Shown: positions 36,401-48,400 of the stretch, piece by piece
Numbering within the stretch: the first letter of the stretch is position 1
How the letters are laid out: each line of letters opens with the position of its first letter
Origin: Owenia fusiformis
Taxonomy: Eukaryota > Annelida > Polychaeta > Sabellida > Oweniidae
Reading direction: 5' to 3'
DNA length: 64,000 nt
Assembly: GCA_903813345.2 (NCBI GenBank)
Contig: CAIIXF020000008.1
Location: forward strand, 18,396,822 to 18,460,821
Made by a program: the position numbers and the translations under genes
The notes under the pieces: model-generated
What the model was told of the DNA's origin: nothing
The model's database searches: none
Seen by the model: the letters and a program-made list of their open reading frames with translations, nothing else

Positions 36401-39400
36401 ACACAAAGGGTTATCATATTGCGACACTATGCTCATGCACGCTGCCTCCCCACACACATGGACTATCTGAAACACAAAGGGTTACCATATTGCTACACTA
36501 TGCTCATGCACGCTGCCTCCCCACACACATGGACTATCTGAAACACAAAGGGTTATCATATTGCTACAGAATGCTCATGCACGCTGCCTCCCCACACACA
36601 TGGACTATCTGAAATACAAAGGGTTATCATATTGCTACAGAATGCTCATGCACGCTGCCTCCCCACACACATGGACTATCTGAAACACAAAGGGTTATCA
36701 TATTGCTACAGAATGCTCATGCACGCTGCCTCCCCACACACATGGACTATCTGAAATACAAAGGGTTATCATATTGCTACAGAATGCTCATGCACGCTGC
36801 TTCCCATACACATGGACTATCTGAAACACAAAGGGTTATCATATTGCTACACTATGCTCATGCACGCTGCCTCCCAACACACATGGACTATCTGAAACAA
36901 AGGGTAATCATATTGCTACAGAATGCTCATGTACGCTGCCTCCCCACACACATCGTCTATCTGAAATACAAAGGGTTATCATATTGCTACAGAATGCTCA
37001 TGTACGCTGCCTCCCCACACACATGGACTATCTGAAACACAAAGGGTTATCATATTGATACACTATGCTCATGCACGCTGCCTCCCCACACACATGGACT
37101 ATCTGAAACACAAAGGGTTATCATATTGCGACACTATGCTCATGCACGCTGCCTCCCCACACACATGGACTATCTGAAACACAAAGGGTTATCATATTGC
37201 TACACTATGCTCATGCACGCTGCCTCCCCACACACATGGACTATCTGAAACACAAAGGGTAATCATATTGCTACAGAATGCTCATGCACGCTGCCTCCCC
37301 ACACACATGGACTATCTGAAACACAAAGGGTTATCATATTGCTACACTATGCTCATGCACGCTGCCTCCCCACACACATGGACTATCTGAAACACAAAGG
37401 GTTATCATATTGCTACACTATGCTCATGCACGCTGCCTCCCCACACACATGGACTATCTGAAACACAAAGGGTAATCATATTGCTACAGAATGCTCATGC
37501 ACGCTGCCTCCCCACACACATGGACTATCTGAAACACAAAGGGTTATCATATTGCTACACTATGCTCATGTACGCTGCCTCCCCACACACATCGTCTATC
37601 TGAAATACAAAGGGTTATCATATTGCTACAGAATGCTCATGCACGCTGCCTCCCCACACACATGGACTATCTGAAACACAAAGGGTTATCATATTGCTAC
37701 ACTATGCTCATGCACGCTGCCTCCCCACACACATGGACTATCTGAAACAGAAAGGGTAATCATATTGCTACAGAATGCTCATGCACGCTGCCTCCCCACA
37801 CACATGGACTATCTGAAACACAAAGGGTTATCATATTGCTACACTATGCTCATGCACGCTGCCTCCCCACCCACATGGACTATCTGAAACACAAAGGGTT
37901 ATCATATTGCTACACTATGCTCATGCACGCTGCCTCCCCACACACATGGACTATCTGAAACACAAAGGGTTATCATATTGCTACACTATGCTCATGCACG
38001 CACGCTGCCTCCCCACACACATGGACTATCTGAAACACAAAGGGTTATCATATTGCTACACTATGCTCATGTACGCTGCCTCCCCACACACATCGTCTAT
38101 CTGAAACACAAAGGGTTATTATATTGCTACACTATGCTCATGCACGCTGCCTCCCCACACACATGGACTATCTGAAACACAAAGGGTTATCATATTGCTA
38201 CAGAATGCTCATGCACGCTGCCTCCCCACACACATGGACTATCTGAAATACAAAGGGTTATCATATTGCTACAGAATGCTCATGCACGCTGCCTCCCCAC
38301 ACACATGGACTATCTGAAACACAAAGGGTTATCATATTGCTACACTATGCTCATGCACGCTGCCTCCCCACACACATGGACTATCTGAAACACAAAGGGT
38401 TATCATATTGCTACACTATGCTCATGCACGCTGCCTCCCCACACACATGGACTATCTGAAACACAAAGGGTTATCATATTGCTACACTATGCTCATGCAC
38501 GCTGCCTCCCCACACACATGGACTATCTGAAACACAAAGGGTTATCATATTGCTACACTATGCTCATGCACGCTGCCTCCCCACACACATGGACTATCTG
38601 AAACAAAGGGTAATCATATTGCTACAGAATGCTCATGTACGCTGCCTCCCCACACACATCGTCTATCTGAAATACAAAGGGTTATCATATTGCTACAGAA
38701 TGCTCATGCACGCTGCCTCCCCACACACATGGACTATCTGAAACACAAAGGGTTATCATATTGCTACACTATGCTCATGCACGCTGCCTCCCCACACACA
38801 TGGACTATCTGAAACACAAAGGGTAATCATATTGCTACAGAATGCTCATGCACGCTGCCTCCCCACACACATGGACTTTCTGAAATACAAAGGGTTATCA
38901 TATTGCTACAGAATGCTCATGCACGCTGCCTCCCCACATACATGGACTATCTGAAACACAAAGGGTTATCATACTGATACACTATGCTCATGCATGCTGC
39001 CTGCCAACACATATGGATTATCTGAAACACAAAGGGTTATCATATTGCGACACTATGCTCATGCACGCTGCCTCCCCACACACATGGACTATCTGAAACA
39101 CAAAGGGTTATCATATTGCTACACTATGCTCATGCACGCTGCCTCCCCACACACATGGACTATCTGAAACACAAAGGGTTATCATATTGCTACACTATGC
39201 TCATGTACGCTGCCTCCCCACACACATCGTCTATCTGAAACACAAAGGGTGATTACATTGCTACACTATGCTCGTGCACGCTGCCTCCCCACACACATGG
39301 ACTATCTGAAACACAAAGGGTTATCATATTGCTACACTATGCTCATGCACGCTGCCTCCCCACCCACATGGACTATCTGAAACACAAAGGGTTATCATAT

Positions 39401-42400
39401 TGATACACTATGCTCATGCACGCTGCCTCCCCACACACATGGACTTTCTGAAATACAAAGGGTTATCATATTGCTACAGAATGCTCATGCACGCTGCCTC
39501 CCCACACACATGGACTATCTGACACACAAAGGGTTATTATATTGCTACACTATGCTCATGTACGCTGCCTCCCCACACACATCGTCTATCTGAAACACAA
39601 AGGGTTATCATATTGCTACACTATGCTCATGCACGCTGCCTCTCCACACAAATGGACTATCTGAAACACAAAGGATTATCATATTGCTACACTATGCTCA
39701 TGTACGCTGCCTCCCCACACACATCGTCTATCTGAAACACAAAGGGTTATTATATTGCTACACTATGCTCATGCACGCTGCCTCCCCACACACATGGACT
39801 ATCTGAAACACAAAGGGTTATCATATTGCTACACTATGCTCATGCACGCTGCCTCCCCACACACATGGACTATCTGAAACACAAAGGGTTATCATATTGC
39901 TACACTATGCTCGTGCACGCTGCCTCCCCACCCACATGGACTATCTGAAACACAAAGGGTTATCATATTGCTACACTATGCTCATGCACGCTGCCTCCCC
40001 ACACACATGGACTTTCTGAAATACAAAGGGTTATCATATTGCTACAGAATGCTCATGCACGCTGCCTCCCCACACACATGGACTATCTGAAACACAAAGG
40101 GTTATCATATTGCTACACTATGCTCATGCACGCTGCCTCCCCACACACATGGACTATCTGAACCACAAAGGGTTATCATATTGCTACACTATGCTCATGT
40201 ACGCTGCCTCCCCACACACATCGTCTATCTGAAACACAAAGGGTTATTATATTGCTACACTATGCTCATGCACGCTGCCTCCCCACACACACGGACTATC
40301 TGAAACACAAAGGGTTATCATATTGCTACACTATGCTCATGCACGCTGCCTCCCCACATACATGGACTATCTGAAACACAAAGGGTTATCATATTGCTAC
40401 ACTATGCTCATGCACGCACGCTGCCTCCCCACACACATGGACTATCTGAAACACAAAGGGTTATCATATTGCTACACTATGCTCATGCACGCTGCCTCCC
40501 CACCCACATGGACTATCTGAAACACAAAGGGTTATCATATTGCTACACTATGCTCATGCACGCTGCCTCCCCACACACATGGACTATCTGAAACACAAAG
40601 GGTTATCATATTGCTACACTATGCTCATGCACGCTGCCTCCCCACACACATGGACTATCTGAAACACAAAGGGTTATCATATTGCTACACTATGCTCATG
40701 CACGCTGCCTCCCCACACACATGGACTATCTGAAACACAAAGGGTTATCATATTGCTACACTATGCTCATGCACGCTGCCTCCCCACACACATGGACTAT
40801 CTGAAACACAAAGGGTTATCATATTGCTACACTATGCTCGTGCACGCTGCCTCCCCACCCACATGGACTATCTGAAACACAAAGGGTTATCATATTGCTA
40901 CACTATGCTCATGCACGCTGCCTCCCCACACACATCGTCTATCTGAAACACAAAGGGTTATCATATTGCTACACTATGCTCATGCACGCTGCCTCTCCAC
41001 ACAAATGGACTATCTGAAACACAAAGGGTTATCATATTGCTACACTATGCTCATGCACGCTGCCTCCCCACCCACATGGACTATCTGAAACACAAAGGGT
41101 TATCATATTGCTACAGAATGCTCATGCACGCTGCCTCCCCACACACATGGACTATCTGAAACACAAAGGGTTATCATATTGCTACACTATGCTCATGCAC
41201 GCTGCCTCCCCACACACATGGACTATCTGAAACACAAAGGGTTATCATATTGCTACACTATGCTCATGTACGCTGCCTCCCCACACACATCGTCTATCTG
41301 AAACACAAAGGGTTATTATATTGCTACACTATGCTCATGCACGCTGCCTCCCCACACACATGGACTATCTGAAACACAAAGGGTTATCATATTGCTACAC
41401 TATGCTCATGCACGCTGCCTCCCCACATACATGGACTATCTGAAACACAAAGGGTTATCATATTGCTACACTATGCTCATGCACGCACGCTGCCTCCCCA
41501 CACACATGGACTATCTGAAACACAAAGGGTTATCATATTGCTACACTATGCTCATGCACGCTGCCTCCCCACCCACATGGACTATCTGAAACACAAAGGG
41601 TTATCATATTGCTACACTATGCTCATGCACGCTGCCTCCCCACACACATGGACTATCTGAAACAGAAAGGGTAATCATATTGCTACACTATGCTCATGCA
41701 CGCTGCCTCCCCACACACATGGACTATCTGAAACAAAGGGTTATCATATTGCTACACTATGCTCATGCACGCTGCCTCCCCACCCACATGGACTATCTGA
41801 AACACAAAGGGTTATCATATTGATACACTATGCTCATGCACGCTGCCTCCCCACACACATGGACTATCTGAAACACAAAGGGTTATCATATTGCTACACT
41901 ATGCTCATGCACGCTGCCTCCCCACACACATGGACTATCTGAAACACAAAGGGTTATCATATTGCTACACTATGCTCATGCACGCTGCCTCCCCACACAC
42001 ATGGACTATCTGAAACACAAAGGGTTATCATATTGCTACACTATGCTCATGCACGCTGCCTCCCCACACACATGGACTATCTGAAACACAAAGGGTTATC
42101 ATATTGCTACACTATGCTCGTGCACGCTGCCTCCCCACCCACATGGACTATCTGAAACACAAAGGGTTATCATATTGCTACACTATGCTCATGCACGCTG
42201 CCTCCCCACACACATCGTCTATCTGAAACACAAAGGGTTATCATATTGCTACACTATGCTCATGCACGCTGCCTCTCCACACAAATGGACTATCTGAAAC
42301 ACAAAGGGTTATCATATTGCTACACTATGCTCATGCACGCTGCCTCCCCACCCACATGGACTATCTGAAACACAAAGGGTTATCATATTGCTACAGAATG

Positions 42401-45400
42401 CTCATGCACGCTGCCTCCCCACACACATGGACTATCTGAAACACAAAGGGTTATCATATTGCTACACTATGCTCATGCACGCTGCCTCCCCACACACATG
42501 GACTATCTGAAACACAAAGGGTTATCATATTGCTACACTATGCTCATGTACGCTGCCTCCCCACACACATCGTCTATCTGAAACACAAAGGGTTATTATA
42601 TTGCTACACTATGCTCATGCACGCTGCCTCCCCACACACATGGACTATCTGAAACACAAAGGGTTATCATATTGCTACACTATGCTCATGCACGCTGCCT
42701 CCCCACATACATGGACTATCTGAAACACAAAGGGTTATCATATTGCTACACTATGCTCATGCACGCACGCTGCCTCCCCACACACATGGACTATCTGAAA
42801 CACAAAGGGTTATCATATTGCTACACTATGCTCATGCACGCTGCCTCCCCACCCACATGGACTATCTGAAACACAAAGGGTTATCATATTGCTACACTAT
42901 GCTCATGCACGCTGCCTCCCCACACACATGGACTATCTGAAACACAAAGGGTTATCATATTGCTACACTATGCTCATGCACGCTGCCTCCCCACACACAT
43001 GGACTATCTGAACAGCAAAAAGTCCATAGGGTTATCATTTTCAATTCAATTCACTTTATTTCAAATGTTTCAGATATAGTATTTCTCATCGACATGAAGA
43101 CATGAAGTTCTAAAGAAATATTGCTACACAATATGCTGCTTCCCACACAAAATGGACTACCTAACACCAGCTAATGATCTGAATCATCATATGATTATTT
43201 TGAATTGTGTTGGCTATCTTAAATGCTTTTTATTACAGAAAAATAAGTTGTACATGTACAAAGCTCTAGATTTAGAGAGAGGATAAAATACGATTTCAAT
43301 AAACTAAATAAAGATTTACTCATTTTAAAGTATTATCTCTAAGAAGGTGAATTGGTCAAATATTGATGACACGTTTTTATGAGAATGTATCTAGTATGAC
43401 CACACTAGTGGATATAAAAGAATAGTTTCTGTCAAATCAATAAAAGTACATGGGCATCAAAGTATTCCAGTAAATGCCTGATGGCCAATATAATGAGCCA
43501 CATTTGAGAAAATTCCAATTAATGACTTACGGAAAAATTTGTGGTATGAGCTCCGACAGAAGGGGGTATACGGAGGTTCTAATAGATGACCAGTTTTAGG
43601 GTAGATTTCAAGATGAAAGTTATCCTTGCCATGATTCCTGAGTCTTTGAGCAATTTTCGATCCGGAGGTTGGTCCATATACACAGTCATCTTCACCAAAC
43701 AGTAACAGATATTTGGCATCAGATTTTTCAACCTATAAAAAGATGTTGCCGCGGCTCAGATAATTATCTTTAAGAGTTACTTTTATGAGAATACAATTGT
43801 AATTTAGAGAGAGGATAAAATACGATTTTAATAAATCAAATAAAGATTTACTCATTTTAAATAATTATCTCTAAGAAGGTGAATTGGTCAAATATTGATG
43901 ACACATTTTTATGAGAAAGTAATTACATAATAAAAAACCATAACATGATAAAATGATAAAAACATCATTTTAAATTGACTTTTATTTGACAATAGGGAGG
44001 CAATTTTAAATGACATTGCACTGGAATACCCCAATTTAACCCCATTAGAATATGACCAGAAAAATAAGCCGGGTTTTGTTGCATATACATGTACAGTGAA
44101 ACCTGTCTTAGCGAACACCTCTCTCTAGTGAACACCTGTGTCTAGTGAACACCCCTTCCCAGCATATACTCCACTGACTTCTGTTAAACATATAGTCCTA
44201 TCAATAAAACATATAAAATAGTCTACCTTTATTATGCATTCCTCTGGTACTTCAGCTAATTCATACGTCTTGGATAATTTAATGCCCTCATCAGAAAACT
44301 CAATATGTTCCATGTCCGGCCTAAAGTAAAAAAAAATATTTCAAGATCCAGGTGACGGCACCTTTGAAATGTAAAGTGTATAAACACATTTTTCTTGAAA
44401 TTTCAACATCCATCAGGGACCAGAATTATTATGATTTTTTCCTGGTTTTAGTCTGTATTATATCATATGTGTTATTTCAAGATATATAAAGGAGTAATGA
44501 TTATCTAGTACATGTACATCTTTCCATTAACAAAGCCTTTTATTGGTTTTTTATTGCCTTTTATGTATAAGAACCATGACATACATACATATACATGATC
44601 TCCTACACTGAATGCAGCAATGTTTCCAAAAAGTGAAAAATAAGCAAATTTTAGTTTATCCAGATATCATGCTAAAAAGTAATTACATCTCAGTCTATAA
44701 ATACCAATACATTGCTTGTAAATATTACTATAAATGTGCAATTTTGTCATTTGATATGGACAATGGTCCAATAGAGTACTGACTTTGGCTAGTTCCTTGT
44801 AAATAAAATGGGATAATGGTCAACTTGTGTAATGTCTACTTACATGAAACCAGGTAGGGTCTGCCCTCTATATGTAATAGGTGTCTCTGAGAGGAAATGA
44901 CAGGCATTTATTGCACACACAGCTTTTATCTGAAATGAAGAGTAAATCTGGATAATAATGAGCAAAGAACAAAAAACAGCATGTTACAACTGGCATCACT
45001 CAACATGTTACAAATGGCAGCATTTTACAAAGAGCAGCGTTTTACAATGGGCACCACATGTTACAAAAGGAATCATGTTACAGAAGGCAACATATTACAA
45101 AGGGCAACATATTACAAAGGGCAACATGTTACAAAGGGCAGCATGTTAATAAGGGCAACAAGTTACAAAGGGCAGCATGTTAATAAGGGCAACATGTTAC
45201 AAAGGGCAGCATGTTGATAAGGGCATCATGTTACAAGGGTCAGCATGTTAATAAGGGCACCATGTTACAAAGGGCAGCATGTATATAAGGGCAATATGTT
45301 ACAAAGGGCAGCATGTATATAAGGGCAATATGTTACAAAGGGCAGCATGTTAATAAGAGCAACATGTTACAAAGGGCAGCATGTTAATAAGGGCAGCATG

Positions 45401-48400
45401 TTAATAAGGACAGCATGTTAAGAAGGGCAGCATGTTAATAAGGGCAACATGTTACAAAGGGTAGCATATTAATAAGGGCAACATGTTACAAAGGGCAGCA
45501 TGTTAATAAGGGCAACCCTTATACTTTCTGCTACATATTAGGCAGATCAAGAAATTTCAATTACAATCAAATTATTGAGTAAAGTTTACCTGTTTGAAAT
45601 GTTCTGCCATAAGGAGGGCAAGGTTGCCTCCCTTGGAGACTCCAAGCACACCAACACCGCCATCTATTACACTGTTATGACTAGAAAGCCAGTTAGCTGC
45701 AGTCTGAAAAAATTAGGCTAGGGAAATTAAACTGCATGTTTAGCATTTTCTCTAATATCTGTTTAACCTTGTGAATAAGCATTTGTCAACAAGCAAATAT
45801 TTAGAGAGCAAAATGGCAAAAAGTGGCAAAAAAAGAAAAAATACCCTGGTATCTATGAGCTTAAATGACATGTCATATTGCATTATTGTAGATCATGAAA
45901 GAAATTGTGCATTTTTCATTGTGGTATTTTGATAGAGGATTGGAAAAGCCAATGACTTAACCCAGGTTTAATGAAATAAAGCATTAACATGCAAAATGTC
46001 ATAATCTACAATTTGTTACCGAAGCCAAACACAGAACACAAACCACCGACTGCTGAACACCCTCCACAAAAAGTTGGAGACTATCTCATATGTCACCATT
46101 TCTGGTGGTGACATAAAAAATACAAAAAAAGCTCAATAAGATTGCAAGTTGATGAACTAACTTCAAAGTAATCCAGCTGAACATCAGCCAGGGTTTTAGG
46201 CAAGTCCTCATACTGGAAGAAAGCAAGAGCCAGACTTGCTATTCCTCTTGATGCCAGTAGCGCAGCCCTGAACTCAGTTAGACCACCAAATGTGCCAAAC
46301 AAGTCAATCACACCTGGGAATGGACCTGGGCCTACATGTGAAAATATCAGAAACATAAAACTTAGATCAGTACATGTACATTGTAGACTTTGAATGCAGG
46401 GCTCCAGAATGCAAGGCTCCAAAGGATGCAAGGTACCATCCACTCCTTCCTTGTTCCATCCTTCTTCCCCTGTCTTAAAAGCCTTGCATTCAGAGGACGA
46501 AAATGTATTCATGATGCACAGAACCAGAATATGTAAAATTTATGTTGTATGGTTCCTTCACCTAGGCAACATAATTCATGTATGCTAATGAAGGGGTCAT
46601 GAAATGCCGGAAAGCAGGGCTAAGCCAAGACAATATGTATGACTTCTGAATTTTCATAATACCCTACAATATTTCTTCCAATAACTCCCTGTGAATGGCA
46701 TATATTGTTGATTCATAAGATAAAGATTTGTGCTGATCAGTTGAGTATAAAACTCTATAGTTGATAATTGTTCACAGTTGAAACAATAGGTAACATTTCA
46801 ACATTATAATTACCGCTTGGTAGGAACAGCATTCCCCTTATACACCCATCATTAACTGGTATCCTTTGAACATCTTTACGAATGTACCATCTTTCTAAAT
46901 TAACACTATCTAGAATACAATTCATATGTTTGTCATTGGCACTTATATTTTTCAGTTCATCCATAGATTTATGTCCGTCCAATAGGTGGAGCTGTATGTG
47001 ATAGGGTGTTGTGATGTCACGTTTTCCGAGGCGGATTCCTGGTTTGTGCTTTGGAACCATGCTCCATAATAATCCCATAGGTTCAATACCTGAAATATTA
47101 AAATATAATTAATAATGTTTACATATAACAGGTTGCTGTGGAGGTGGTAGACCAAGTAGACCAATTAAAGGTGCAACAATTAGTGCAGGGGTTCATTCAA
47201 CAATCATCAACCAGTGTCAAAATCTATTTAAGTTTGGATATTTCATCAAGACTAACATATATTTTCATTATCTACAAAGAAACCACCTGGATGATTATTT
47301 CAGCTGATATTCCTCTTGAAATGTGGTGTATCTTAAAAATCTATAAGTGGGACTCCCTTTATAGAAGCTTTGAACTGAATTTACACTTCTTAATGCTGAA
47401 ATTGATAGCTTATGCATACATTTTAAGAAAATAGGTATGTCAAAGAAGGTGTTAAGCCAAATATTGACCTGATAGTTCACAAAAAATAAAAAAAATTAGA
47501 ATTTTCTCTCTTCAGTCCTTGTTGCACCTTTAATGGTATCTTACACAGGAGGGTTAAATTGCTTCATTAAGAAAATAGGTATGTCAAAGAAGGTGTTAAG
47601 CCAAATATTGACCTGATAGTTCACAAAAAATAAAAAAAATTAGAATTTTCTCTCTTCAGTCCTTGTTGCACCTTTAATGGTATCTTACACAGGAGGGATA
47701 AATTGCTTCATTAAAAGAGATTAGATGTGACACTGGGCAAAATTCTTCATTATGAAGCTTTTTTCAAAATGTTTCCTAATGAAGCAATTTAATCCTGTTC
47801 ACGTATCTCTGAAGCTCTTTGTGTCAATAAGCACTCCACATGTACAATTAAATAGCCACGGAGCGATTCTTGAAAAACTGTGAACAATGTTTTCCAAAAT
47901 GGAATTGTCTGTTACAATTTATACAATATGACAAGGTGAGAGATTTTGTAATTCAGCAATCGTGATATAAATCTGTACTTTTATAATACGTACATACATA
48001 AGAATAATTATACCGATGTAAACACCTTAATAGTAAGGAATTATGAGGATTTTTACAAAATATCCATTTCCTGACAAATGTGAACAATAGATTTACATCT
48101 CTATGAGAAACCAATTATACAGGCATTTGCATTTTGATTTGAGTATTTCATTTGTTAAAAATATATCAATACAAAATAACAATATAAATAGTCATTTTTA
48201 AACAAGGACATATAGGACTTTCATTTTCATGAATAATACAAGACAATCGTTTTCAACTTACTTACCCTTATATGTCCCACCCTGGCAAACCCCTGTATCT
48301 AAATCAAGGCAACCAGCGCCATCTGTAACATAGTGCCCAAATGACCAGAAGTGCTGCCCTCTTTCTTCCAGCTCTGCAAGCAATGTTACAGGCTGATGTT

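Noticed and set aside
33263-42940. Many plus-strand frames of 63-110 codons with repeated [20 protein letters not shown]-type peptides
   Set aside because: They arise from the 71-bp satellite and its +4/-2 length variants shifting frame. The functional signal is on the other strand as splice acceptor plus exon sequence.
33372-43014. Centromeric or heterochromatic satellite of no genic origin
   Set aside because: The array is local, lies within one intron, ends at an intact exon, and its unit matches that exon and its acceptor.
44958-45217. Plus-strand frames with repeated [13 protein letters not shown]-type peptides
   Set aside because: They read through the 17/34-bp minisatellite in a thioesterase intron.
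46093-46512. 139-codon minus frame taken as a whole gene
   Set aside because: Only 46162-46331 is exon; the rest is intron read-through on both sides, as the acceptor, donor and family alignment show.
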